Assembly (NCBI RefSeq): GCF_900109655.1
Contig: NZ_FOAT01000017.1
Location: forward strand, 1 to 64,000
DNA: 64,000 nucleotides
Origin: Hominimerdicola alba
GTDB lineage: Bacteria > Bacillota > Clostridia > Oscillospirales > Ruminococcaceae
Direction: 5' to 3'
Shown here: positions 1 through 7,478 of the stretch, in pieces
Numbering within the stretch: position 1 is the stretch's first letter
Layout: each line of letters starts with the position of its first letter
Notes under the pieces: model-generated
The model's input: the letters and a program-made list of their open reading frames with translations, nothing else
What the model was told of the DNA's origin: nothing
The model's database searches: none
Program-made: the position numbers and the translations under genes

Positions 1-918
1 GTTTTCGGTAACAACGTCCTCAAAGAGCTTTGAGCCTTCAACGTTACCGCCAGTGGAAACTGCCATATCTACAACAACTGCGCCCTTCTTCATGCGGTCA
101 AGAACGTCCTTGCCGATAAGGCGGGGAGCCTTTCTACCGAATACCTTAGCGGTAGTGATGACGATATCTGAACGTTCGCAAACCTTAGCCTGAGCTTCCT
201 GCTGTTTAGCTATCTGCTCGGGTGTGAGCTCCTTAGCGTAACCCTGATCGGTCTGTCCCATCTCACCCAGGTCTATCTTAACGAAAGATGCGCCCAGGGA
301 CTTTACCTGTTCTTCAACAACGGGACGTGTATCGAAAGCATCAACACGAGCACCGAGACGCTTTGCAGTAGCTATTGCCTGAAGACCTGCAACTCCGACA
401 CCGATGATGAACACTCTTGCGGGCTGGATAGTACCGGAAGGAGTAACCATCATGGGCAGGATCTTAGGCAGTTTTGCAGCTGCATTTACTACAGCAGTAT
501 AGCCTGCCAGTGAGGTCTGGGAGGACTGAACGTCCATTTTCTGTGCCAGGGTAGTTCTGGGGATCATTTCCAGAGAAACTGCCTGGATACCCGATTTTGC
601 GAAATCGTTCAGCAATTCTTTCTCATTGAACGGATCGAGGTAACTGAGGTGGAGAGCACCTGAGGGTATACCCTGTATGCTTTCGGGCTTCATTATCCTC
701 AAAATAATTTCGCTGCCCTCGTATCCTGCTTCGTTAGAGGATACAAGAACAGCGCCTGCCTTCTCGTAAGCCTCGTCATTGAAGCCGCTTTTTTCGCCCG
801 CTCCGCGGGTAACTTTTACTTCGTAGCCCATGCTTATGAGCCGCTTGATGTCATCGGGGATCAGCGCCACGCGGGTTTCACGCGGGTCGGTCTCCCGGCA
901 GACCAGTATTTTCTTCAT
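1..918 (-). CDS. pntA: NAD(P) transhydrogenase subunit alpha (PntA), 3' part cut by window edge
   Basis: The gene starts at the ATG complementary to 916-918, behind a GAAAGGAGT ribosome site, and runs off the left edge after 306 codons. The protein starts MKKILVCRETDPRETRVAL, has the EMIPRTTLAQKMDVQSSQ stretch typical of PntA, and carries the nucleotide-binding motif GVGVAG followed by LQAIATAKRLGARVDAFDTR. In this family the subunit holds the NAD(H)-binding domain I of the proton-translocating transhydrogenase, which moves hydride between NADH and NADP+. Alanine dehydrogenase is a relative, but the EMIPRTT and DTRPVVEEQV motifs favour PntA. The membrane subunits would be expected downstream, beyond position 1. 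Confidence 0.9.
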   Translation of the reverse strand, partial: MKKILVCRETDPRETRVALIPDDIKRLISMGYEVKVTRGAGEKSGFNDEAYEKAGAVLVSSNEAGYEGSEIILRIMKPESIQGIPSGALHLSYLDPFNEKELLNDFAKSGIQAVSLEMIPRTTLAQKMDVQSSQTSLAGYTAVVNAAAKLPKILPMMVTPSGTIQPARVFIIGVGVAGLQAIATAKRLGARVDAFDTRPVVEEQVKSLGASFVKIDLGEMGQTDQGYAKELTPEQIAKQQEAQAKVCERSDIVITTAKVFGRKAPRLIGKDVLDRMKKGAVVVDMAVSTGGNVEGSKLFEDVVTEN

Positions 919-956
919 GATAAAAACTCCTTTCGATAAAAAATCAAACTATTTTC

Positions 957-985
957 AATATACCATATTTCCCCCGAAATGTAAA
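957..985 (-). promoter_or_regulatory. promoter of pntA
   Basis: On the minus strand a TTTACA -35 box (980-985) and a TATATT -10 box (957-962) are separated by 17 bases. TG precedes the -10 by one base (extended -10). It lies about 40 bases upstream of the pntA start. Confidence 0.6.
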
Positions 986-1142
986 GATATCAGATACAGA
1001 ATTTTTTCTGAAAAAACTATGTCGGGCGGTTCGGGAAAATCTGCCGTAAGTATATGCGGCTGAGGGTGACGAAAACAGAGTATTAATAATGTGTATTTTC
1101 GGGTGCTGTTTTGGCTAAATTCACAAAAATATTGTGCGCCTA

Positions 1143-1171
1143 TTGTAAAATATGCGGGAGTGTGATATACT
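1143..1171 (+). promoter_or_regulatory. promoter of the 1222 operon
   Basis: TTGTAA (1143-1148), a 17-base spacer and TATACT (1166-1171), with an extended TGA before the -10. It is divergent from the pntA promoter and about 50 bases from the next start codon. Confidence 0.65.
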
Positions 1172-1221
1172 ATTAAAGTGTATGTGTATGCCTTTGGCAA
1201 CAGATAAACGGAGGATAGAAA

Positions 1222-2475
1222 ATGAGTTTAAAACATAGATCTTTATGTTTGTTGCTTGCCGCTGTGATGTGTATCTCATTGGGCGGCTGCGGTGATAAAA
1301 GCGTCGGTGAGGGCAAGACGAAGATCAGCACTTCTACGACAGATAAAAAGTCCAATAAATCGGACATTGACGTTCCCGATGAGCCCGACCCCGATGCACT
1401 TGGCGAACAGCTTCAGAACATCGGCGTGGAGCTCGATTATTCGGAACAACTGGAACAGATAAGTCAGCAGACAGACGCTTTTCTCGAGGCGGTGAAAGCG
1501 GGCGATATCAATACATTGTGCGATTTTCTGGAACCGTCCAGCGCTTACTACAAGTTCTTTGACCGCCACAGAAAGTCAGAACAGCTTAGCAAGATAATGC
1601 AAACGGTTTTCGCCGATATGGTGTGGACACACTGGGCGGAGACAGATATGAACAATAAAAACTGGCTCCAGAGCACTTATTCCGAGCACGGTATGTATAC
1701 CAGAAGCTACGTTTGTGCAGGCATCAAGGAGATGCTTTTCTATGATGAGTATTTTCTGCTGAATTTCAGCAAGGGCGATTCTGTCAATGCGAAATTCCGC
1801 ATTGAAAACGAAGATGACTGCTATTCCTGGCTCACAAAAACTCTTGATATGATGCCGCTTTTGAAGAATAACTGGTCGTTTAAATGTACACCTCCCAGCG
1901 ATGATGGCAAGGTGCTTTTCAATATCGACGAAGATTTTATATTTGATTACACAGCTCTGACTTCCCTGGATGAAGTCAAGGATGCAAATATGCCACAGAC
2001 CTACGTGAACAATATCGTCACGGCGAGGGGGACTATCGAGGACGAGAATGCCACATTCGATAACAGCCCCGAGCTTCGTGAGAGCGTTGCGCAGATGATA
2101 AAGGAAAAGCGTTTTGAGGACGCATGGAAAGCTCTTAAAGACCTTGACGATGACGGTTTTTTCGCTGACAAGAAAACTTACAGCGATCTTGATAAGGACG
2201 CCAAAAAGCGTGTAAAGAAGTTCCTTGATGAACACACTTATTCAGTGGTATGTGACCATTCAACACAGGTCTATGATGCTTCAAGGCGCAGACATATCTT
2301 CACCCAGATATACTACGACGCTATCCCCGCAGAAAACGAGGAAGAGATAGCTGACTGGCTGGAGAAGAACAAAATCAAAGAGGGCGGAGAGGCTGTATTT
2401 TTCGACATAACCAACGATAACAGGCTGGCTACCGCTCTGGGCGGATATTTCGATATAATAGCTAAACTGGGATAA
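1222..2475 (+). CDS. predicted lipoprotein of unknown function
   Basis: The 417-residue product has a lipoprotein signal peptide: basic start, hydrophobic stretch LCLLLAAVMCISLGGC, with the lipidated cysteine at residue 23. A Lys/Thr/Ser-rich, then Asp/Pro-rich linker (to about residue 60) leads into an acidic mature domain of about 350 residues that I do not recognise. It is probably anchored on the outer face of the membrane. The ATG follows a GGAGG site. It begins a same-strand run with short gaps (next gene 23 bases downstream), so it may be co-transcribed with the TPR protein. Function cannot be named from the sequence. Confidence 0.85.
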   Translation: MSLKHRSLCLLLAAVMCISLGGCGDKSVGEGKTKISTSTTDKKSNKSDIDVPDEPDPDALGEQLQNIGVELDYSEQLEQISQQTDAFLEAVKAGDINTLCDFLEPSSAYYKFFDRHRKSEQLSKIMQTVFADMVWTHWAETDMNNKNWLQSTYSEHGMYTRSYVCAGIKEMLFYDEYFLLNFSKGDSVNAKFRIENEDDCYSWLTKTLDMMPLLKNNWSFKCTPPSDDGKVLFNIDEDFIFDYTALTSLDEVKDANMPQTYVNNIVTARGTIEDENATFDNSPELRESVAQMIKEKRFEDAWKALKDLDDDGFFADKKTYSDLDKDAKKRVKKFLDEHTYSVVCDHSTQVYDASRRRHIFTQIYYDAIPAENEEEIADWLEKNKIKEGGEAVFFDITNDNRLATALGGYFDIIAKLG

Positions 2476-2498
2476 TTTTCGGACAGGAGGTCATTGGT

Positions 2499-3353
2499 AT
2501 GAAGCTTATAAAAATAAGCAAGGTAAACAGTCTTGTGGTAAATCTTCTGCACAGCGCTTCATATGCGATGGTCTGCAGTTATATAATTATGGTAGCGGTA
2601 TGGCTGATAAATGACATGAGTATCTCGCTGATGAAGTGCTTCAACGTATGGGTTGTTGTGATGGTTGCGCTTTTCTGCCTGTTTGGGACTTTTTCGGCGT
2701 GGATTGATGTGATAAAGCATATCGAACTTGATGAACTGGCGAATCACAGGCTGACCAAAGGGTATGACGACGAATATTTCAGGAAGCTTTCGGATTTTAC
2801 CCGTGCATCAAATTACGGCAGCGGAAAGCTTTTCATGGCTTCGATGTACCTTGAGGGCGGACGTTTCTCTGATTGCCGGGCAATGCTGAAAGAACTTGAT
2901 TTTGCTAAGCTCAACGGCAAAGAGCAGGAAGAATACTTCAATATCTGCCTGTATTCCGCGGTGCTTGAGGGAAATACCGAGCTTGCTAATGATATCTACT
3001 TCAAGGCGCGACACTATTTTGACCGTGCGGTGATGGGAAAGCGAAGCGGGTTCATACTTCATACGCTTGGTATGCTCTGCCTTCTGAACGGCAGAACTGA
3101 GAATGCTTACAGGCTGTTCCAGTCGGCGATGCGGCAGAATGACGAAAGTCTGCAGTGCGAGTGCTGTATTGGACTTGGAAAAGTCTATCTGCAAAGCGGC
3201 GACAGGGCTTCTGCAAAGGATATGTGCTTTGCAGCGGCAGAACTTGTGGAAACAAGGGCGCAGGCGGTTCGCCTGAAAGAACTGATGATAGAGGTCGAGG
3301 AAGCTTACGGCAAGCGTCACACGGCTGATGATACTTTTAAGGAGACTACATAA
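2499..3353 (+). CDS. membrane-anchored TPR-like protein
   Basis: 284 residues. Two hydrophobic segments near the N-terminus (about 18-38 and 46-68) are followed by a soluble helical domain. Residues about 105-260 contain helix-turn-helix units with TPR-like spacing, for example LHTLGMLCLLNGRTENAYRL and IGLGKVYLQSGDRASAKDM. TPR domains hold protein partners; none is identifiable here. An AGGAGG site precedes the ATG. Its TAA overlaps the next start by one base, suggesting translational coupling with the COG2426-type membrane protein. Confidence 0.8.
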   Translation: MKLIKISKVNSLVVNLLHSASYAMVCSYIIMVAVWLINDMSISLMKCFNVWVVVMVALFCLFGTFSAWIDVIKHIELDELANHRLTKGYDDEYFRKLSDFTRASNYGSGKLFMASMYLEGGRFSDCRAMLKELDFAKLNGKEQEEYFNICLYSAVLEGNTELANDIYFKARHYFDRAVMGKRSGFILHTLGMLCLLNGRTENAYRLFQSAMRQNDESLQCECCIGLGKVYLQSGDRASAKDMCFAAAELVETRAQAVRLKELMIEVEEAYGKRHTADDTFKETT

Positions 3354-3835
3354 TGCTTACTAAATACGGTCATTTTATAACATTTCTTATTTCAATGGTG
3401 CCTATAGTCGAGCTGAGGGGCGCGATACCCTTCGGCGTGATGAAATGCGGTGTGCCATGGCAGCAGGCTGTTATCATCTCGATGATAGGCAATATGCTGC
3501 CTGTTCCCATAATATTCTTTTTTGCGAGAAAGGTGCTGGAATGGGGCAAGGATAAGCCTGTTATAGGCAAGTTTTTCTCATGGTGCCTTGAAAAAGGTCA
3601 TCACGGCGGAGAAAAGCTGAAGGCAAAGGCAGGCAAGGGAATGTTCTGGGCGCTGCTGCTTTTCGTGGGGATACCACTTCCCGGTACGGGCGCATGGACA
3701 GGAACTCTCGCGGCAAGTATGCTTGACCTTGATTTCAAGAAAAGCGTTATCGCTGTGATCTGCGGTGTCCTGCTGGCGGCGACAATCATTACGTTGCTGA
3801 CAGTAATGGGCTTTAATATGTTTATCACAAAATAA
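3353..3835 (+). CDS. small membrane protein, COG2426 / Sm_multidrug_ex family
   Basis: 160 residues with about four membrane segments. The sequence MVPIVELRGAIPFGV near the start and GIPLPGTGAWTGTLAA near residues 105-120 are the hallmarks of the COG2426 family, once called small multidrug export proteins. The transported substrate is not established for the family. The start codon overlaps the stop of the TPR gene, so the two are probably made together. Length fits the family (about 150-170). Confidence 0.8.
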   Translation: MLTKYGHFITFLISMVPIVELRGAIPFGVMKCGVPWQQAVIISMIGNMLPVPIIFFFARKVLEWGKDKPVIGKFFSWCLEKGHHGGEKLKAKAGKGMFWALLLFVGIPLPGTGAWTGTLAASMLDLDFKKSVIAVICGVLLAATIITLLTVMGFNMFITK

Positions 3836-3847
3836 CAGGGAGAATTT

Positions 3848-4249
3848 ATGGACAGCAGACCAAAGGATATATCGCCGGAAGTCAGGGAGCATTTAAAGCT
3901 GATGAAAGCAAGACCGGGTATGTATATCGGCTGTGAGAGCTTAACAAGGCTGTGGCACTTTATCGATGGTATGAAGTTTTACAGTCAGGTGTTCGATATG
4001 GATACCGGGCGCGTTATCATCCCCGAGGGCTTTAACGATTTTGCGGCAGAGAGATACGGTGAAAACCTGAATGCTCATAATTCTTTCAGCATGGTGCTTA
4101 AAGAGGAAAAGGACGAAAGAGCGGCGCTTTTCAAGTGGTTCGGTCTGCTGGACGAATATCTTGTATCGCTGGGGTATGAGCCCCTGGGCGAACGTGAGAA
4201 AATATTTGAAGAATTTCGGAACAGGTGTCAGCAAGATACGGTTCCGTAA
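3848..4249 (+). CDS. small protein of unknown function, paralogue of the next gene
   Basis: 133 residues, no signal peptide or membrane segment. It starts with DISPEVREHLKLMKARPGMYIG; the LKARPGMYIG-like stretch resembles the conserved ATP-lid entry of GyrB/ParE (KRPGMYIG), although the rest of the protein does not. The C-terminal part (AALFKWFGLLDEYLVSLGYEPLG) is shared with the next gene, so the two are a tandem duplication. A GGGAG site lies just before the ATG. I know no function for it. Confidence 0.75.
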   Translation: MDSRPKDISPEVREHLKLMKARPGMYIGCESLTRLWHFIDGMKFYSQVFDMDTGRVIIPEGFNDFAAERYGENLNAHNSFSMVLKEEKDERAALFKWFGLLDEYLVSLGYEPLGEREKIFEEFRNRCQQDTVP

Positions 4250-4279
4250 AAATATACAGAAGATCAGAGGGTGGAAGAT

Positions 4280-4633
4280 ATGGTTTACAAAGACAGGGAC
4301 ATCTCTCCTGAGGCAAGAAAGTTTTACAGGATGCTCAGAGAAAAACCTGCGCTGTTCCTTGGCTGCGAGTGCATAACTTTCCTGCGTACATATATGGACG
4401 GTATGCTCACAGCCGACAGGCTTTTCAACGGCACGAAGAACATAATAATACCCTACGGGTTCACGGATTTCGTAGAGTGGTATTACGGCGATAATACCTG
4501 TCAGGACTGCTTTGAATGTGTGCTGAAAGCCGAGGGGGACGAAAAAGCCGCTTTAGATAAGTGGTTCAGCCTGCTGGACGAGTACCTGAAAGGGCTTGGC
4601 TACGAGCCTATCGGTGTCACGAAAAAGGGGTAA
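4280..4633 (+). CDS. small protein of unknown function, paralogue of the preceding gene
   Basis: 117 residues from the ATG at 4280, chosen over an in-frame GTG at 4271 because the GTG lies inside the likely ribosome site AGAGGGTGG. Shared features with the upstream gene: DISPEAR start, a MLREKPALFLG segment where the neighbour has RPGMYIG, a central IIIPYGFTDFVEWYYG block (neighbour: VIIPEGFNDFAAERYG), and the ending ALDKWFSLLDEYLKGLGYEPIG. The Arg-Pro-Gly of the GyrB-like motif is lost here (KPALFLG). Soluble, function unknown. The next gene starts 59 bases on. Confidence 0.75.
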   Translation: MVYKDRDISPEARKFYRMLREKPALFLGCECITFLRTYMDGMLTADRLFNGTKNIIIPYGFTDFVEWYYGDNTCQDCFECVLKAEGDEKAALDKWFSLLDEYLKGLGYEPIGVTKKG

Positions 4634-4692
4634 CAGCATCAGCAGTGCGCCGTGAAGTTTTATTTTATCGAAAAGTTAAAGGGGAAGTTTCT

Positions 4693-5562
4693 ATGGAAAT
4701 ACCAAACGACATCGAACTCTCGCTGGTGAAGAAATTCAGGCAGGGCATATGGTCGAGATTTCTTAAAGGCATAAAGGATTATCAGCTGATACAGGAGGGC
4801 GACAAGATAGCTGTCTGTATCTCGGGCGGCAAGGATTCCATGATGATGGCGGTGTGTATGAAGCGCCTGCAAAGGTATTCAAAGGTGCCTTTCGATGTGG
4901 AGTATCTGGTTATGGATCCTGGATATGCTCCCGCAAACAGGCAGAAGATAATCGACAACGCCGCAAAGCTGGATATACCCATAAAGATATTTGAGACCAA
5001 GATATTCGATTCGGTGGTAAATGTCAAGCAGAACCCCTGCTATCTATGTGCGAGGATGAGGCGCGGATACCTTTATAAAAATGCTAAGGAACTGGGCTGC
5101 AACAAGATAGCCCTGGGTCATCATTTCGATGATGTTATCGAAACGATACTGATGGGTATGCTCTACGGTTCACAGGTGCAGACCATGATGCCCAAGATAC
5201 ACAGCGAAAATTTCGAGGGTATGCAGCTTATACGCCCTTTATATATGGTACGTGAAGAAGATATAATCAAGTGGAGCAAGTATAACGGCCTTGAATTCAT
5301 CCAGTGCGCCTGCAGATTCACCGAGGAAAGGGAAGTCTACGAGGACGGCAGCAGCAATTCCAAGCGACAGGAAGTCAAGGAACTGCTGAAAAGACTTCGC
5401 GAGGTGAGCCCCGCCATAGATAAGAACATTTTCAGGAGCGTTGAGAATGTCAATCTGCAGACTATAATCAGCTATCACATAGGTGATGAATATCACCATT
5501 TTCTTGATGATTATGACAAGGGAAGAAGCGTCCGCGGAACTATCGCGGGCAGCGATGAATAA
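4693..5562 (+). CDS. ttcA: TtcA-like PP-loop tRNA thiolation enzyme
   Basis: 289 residues from the ATG at 4693, which follows an AAGGGGAAG site; longer in-frame starts run back into the previous gene and look unnatural. It has the PP-loop SGGKDS (about residue 38-43) that binds ATP, a CYLCARMRRG CxxC pair and a later CAC cluster, as in the [4Fe-4S] TtcA/TtuA group. Enzymes of this family adenylate a tRNA base and insert sulfur, for example 2-thiocytidine at position 32. GHHFDDVIET fits the family. Whether the target is C32 or another base cannot be told from sequence alone. Confidence 0.8.
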   Translation: MEIPNDIELSLVKKFRQGIWSRFLKGIKDYQLIQEGDKIAVCISGGKDSMMMAVCMKRLQRYSKVPFDVEYLVMDPGYAPANRQKIIDNAAKLDIPIKIFETKIFDSVVNVKQNPCYLCARMRRGYLYKNAKELGCNKIALGHHFDDVIETILMGMLYGSQVQTMMPKIHSENFEGMQLIRPLYMVREEDIIKWSKYNGLEFIQCACRFTEEREVYEDGSSNSKRQEVKELLKRLREVSPAIDKNIFRSVENVNLQTIISYHIGDEYHHFLDDYDKGRSVRGTIAGSDE

Positions 5563-5574
5563 TAAGCTATGGAT

Positions 5575-5615
5575 AAGTCCGAAAGTTTAAGTTACTTTCG
5601 GACTTAATTTTTTTT
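5575..5615 (+). terminator. rho-independent terminator after ttcA-like gene
   Basis: A 12-bp perfect stem AAGTCCGAAAGT / ACTTTCGGACTT with a 7-base loop is followed by AA and a run of eight T. It ends the 1222-5562 same-strand run. Confidence 0.9.
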
Positions 5616-5699
5616 GATGAAAATAAGGTTAAACAATTTTAATTAGCTGATGAAATTCAACAAATTTAAGAGATAATTAGCTTGAAAAATAAATTTCTC

Positions 5700-5728
5700 T
5701 TTACATCTCAATTTTAATGTGATATAAT
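5700..5728 (+). promoter_or_regulatory. promoter of the 79-residue ORF
   Basis: TTTACA (5700-5705), 17-base spacer, TATAAT (5723-5728) with extended TGA in front. Confidence 0.7.
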
Positions 5729-5795
5729 GATTAAAAGTAAATGGAAGAACAGCGAGTAAGTCATACAACTTATATAATTTAAGGGAGGGATTATT

Positions 5796-6035
5796 GTGTT
5801 ATTTTTTAGGAAGAAGAATAAAAATGAACATTCGCCCCAGTATTATGTAGTAAACGACTGGTGCAAAGAACACGAGAGTGAGATAAATGAGATAAGGAAT
5901 TATATCGCCATGGAGATCGCGCAGGGAAAAAGGCTCTCTTCGGCGCTTCTGGTAGAGGCCTGCGTGGAAAGGTCTATATCAATGCCTTTCCCATACAGAG
6001 ATCTGCTGAAATACGGCAGGGTAAGACTGTTCTGA
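5796..6035 (+). CDS. small basic/charged protein of unknown function
   Basis: 79 residues starting at GTG, with a strong AAGGGAGGG site at 5781-5789. It is monocistronic: own promoter at 5700-5728 and a terminator at 6053-6087. The N-terminus is highly basic (FFRKKNKNEHSP), the middle is a predicted amphipathic helix (HESEINEIRNYIAMEIAQGKR). No membrane segment. It could be a small DNA-binding or regulatory protein, but nothing in it identifies a family. Confidence 0.6.
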   Translation: MLFFRKKNKNEHSPQYYVVNDWCKEHESEINEIRNYIAMEIAQGKRLSSALLVEACVERSISMPFPYRDLLKYGRVRLF

Positions 6036-6052
6036 ATAGGATAACAATGAAA

Positions 6053-6087
6053 ACGGGAGGTCATACAGAATGACCTCCCGTCTTTTT
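6053..6087. terminator. bidirectional terminator
   Basis: A 12-bp perfect stem ACGGGAGGTCAT / ATGACCTCCCGT with a 5-base loop. On the plus strand it is followed by CTTTTT; on the minus strand by TTTTC. It would stop both the 79-residue gene and a minus-strand transcript coming from 6407. Confidence 0.85.
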
Positions 6088-6224
6088 ATTGCATAGTATT
6101 TTAAGTGTGCAAGCGTTTATACTTACATTTTTTACCGATTTTGCCAAGCGCAAGCTGCTTATTGCGCCCGCAGATTTGCAGCCTTCGGGCTGCCGCGAAG
6201 TCATATAGCATACACCTCTTTTCG

Positions 6225-6407
6225 TAATGGGCTGCGGCGGCAGTGGTATCGGCTGCCCCGCGCAAGCTGTGGGATCACGGTATTTTATGCCGTATACCGT
6301 AAACACAGCTCAAGGATATAATGTGCGGTGAGAACGGTGTAGGATCATTCTGCGTCGGGTGATCGGTCCGACGGCAGCCGCCGTTTTCAGCCGCTTGGTT
6401 TCCTTTC
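6225..6407 (-). ncRNA. structured non-coding RNA candidate, possibly 6S-like
   Basis: A good minus-strand promoter (6414-6442) fires into a region with no convincing gene and ends at the terminator at 6053. The RNA folds on itself: GGCTG (6388-6392) pairs with CAGCC (6230-6234); after an AAAA bulge, CGGCGGC (6377-6383) pairs with GCCGCCG (6235-6241); a further GTCGG/CCGAT helix lies inside. At the far end AGCTGTG/CACAGCT (6265-6271 with 6304-6310) encloses ACGGTAT/ATACCGT. One long interrupted hairpin with a large central open region is the shape of 6S RNA, which binds RNA polymerase, but I see no sequence signature that proves this. RNase P, tmRNA and SRP RNA motifs are absent. Confidence 0.45.
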
Positions 6408-6413
6408 AACGAC

Positions 6414-6442
6414 AGTATAGCACGTATCCCGCGGTAATGCAA
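6414..6442 (-). promoter_or_regulatory. promoter of the structured RNA
   Basis: On the minus strand: TTGCAT (6437-6442), 17-base spacer, TATACT (6414-6419), extended TGC before the -10. Start of transcription expected near 6407. Confidence 0.65.
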
Positions 6443-6812
6443 GGGATAAAGCTATATTTTAACCGCTTGTTGTCAAACTGGAAGACCTTGTTTTCATTTC
6501 GCAAGACTTTTATTATATTATTATCACAAATTTTCACAAACTCATTAGATTTCTGTTGAAAGAGGATAATTTTCAAGCTGAATGGATAAAATTGGATACA
6601 TATTAATATAATACTGCTTTTTTGATATCGTAATCAGTCATATAAGTTAATTAATTGGTAATATATCGAACACAAAATTTTCATGCGAGAATAGTATAAT
6701 AGGCTATGGAATTTTGACAGATGTATAAAAATTCGATTAATGTAAAAAATATGTATATTTGTAGGAATTTTGGATAGATGTAATATTTGAAGGATATTGG
6801 CAGGTTTATCGT
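6443..6812. other. AT-rich intergenic region
   Basis: No gene seen. Contains a near-perfect direct repeat (GGAATTTTG..AGATGTA at 6708-6727 and again at 6764-6783, 56 bases apart) and a TATAAT at 6695-6700 without a clear -35. The repeat lies just upstream of the phosphatase gene and could be a regulator site. Confidence 0.3.
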
Positions 6813-7457
6813 ATGAAAAAGCTATATATTTTCGATCTGGACGGCACGCTGGCGGATTCGCTGTGCGATCTGGCAGATTCGGTGAATATCGTGCTGGAAA
6901 AACATGGATTTTCTACACATGACACCGAAAAATACAAATACTTCGTCGGTAACGGTGCACTGAAACTGATAGAGCGCAGTCTGCCCGAAGATCAGCGGAC
7001 ACCCGAGGTCATAAAGGCGGTTCACGGTGAATATTCAAAGGTATATGCCGAGAGGATGCTGTGCAAGACTAAGCCCTATGACGGAATAAAGGAAGTTTTG
7101 GCAGAACTGAAAGCGCGGGGCTGTAAGCTGGCTGTAGCTTCAAACAAGCCCGATGACTGCACCGTCAGGGTGGTGGAAGCGCTCTTCGGCAAGGACGTTT
7201 TCGACAGCATACACGGCAAGCGCGAGGGCGTACCAACCAAGCCTTCACCGGATATCATGTATCAGATAATGGAAGAACTTGATGTTTCTGCCGATGAATG
7301 TATCCATTCGGGAGATTCAAACGTAGATGTAGCTACCGCACACAACGCAGGGATAGAGTGTATAGGCTGTATATGGGGGTTCCGTACTGAGGAAGAGCTT
7401 GTTTCCGCAGGGGCTGACCACATAGCCCGCGTCCCCGAAGATATACCTAAATATTAA
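6813..7457 (+). CDS. gph: HAD-superfamily phosphatase, phosphoglycolate phosphatase-like
   Basis: 214 residues. The N-terminus FDLDGTLADS is HAD motif I, with nucleophile Asp8 and acid Asp10. Motif II lies in VASNKPDD, motif III/IV in KPSPD and HSGDSNVDVATAHNAG. A helical cap domain sits between residues about 15 and 85. The family removes phosphate from small metabolites; phosphoglycolate is the usual annotation, but the cap residues that set substrate are not readable by eye. The acyl-CoA synthetase gene follows after 21 bases, likely co-transcribed. Confidence 0.85.
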   Translation: MKKLYIFDLDGTLADSLCDLADSVNIVLEKHGFSTHDTEKYKYFVGNGALKLIERSLPEDQRTPEVIKAVHGEYSKVYAERMLCKTKPYDGIKEVLAELKARGCKLAVASNKPDDCTVRVVEALFGKDVFDSIHGKREGVPTKPSPDIMYQIMEELDVSADECIHSGDSNVDVATAHNAGIECIGCIWGFRTEEELVSAGADHIARVPEDIPKY

Positions 7458-7478
7458 AAAGACAATGGAGGCAATCGT

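Noticed and set aside
1576-2235. A 219-codon minus frame in the first lipoprotein gene
   Set aside because: The plus frame has a lipobox, ribosome site and promoter; the minus frame has none.
4561-4692. N-terminal extension of 44 residues on the TtcA-like protein
   Set aside because: The extension overlaps the preceding gene in another frame; the ATG at 4693 has a ribosome site and fits the family start.
6061-6306. An 81-codon minus frame within the structured RNA
   Set aside because: It runs through the terminator stem, and the helices of the RNA explain the conserved sequence better.
6061-6407. tmRNA, RNase P RNA or SRP RNA at this place
   Set aside because: No tRNA-like ends or tag reading frame, no GAGGAAAGTCC block, and no GNAR-type SRP loop were found.
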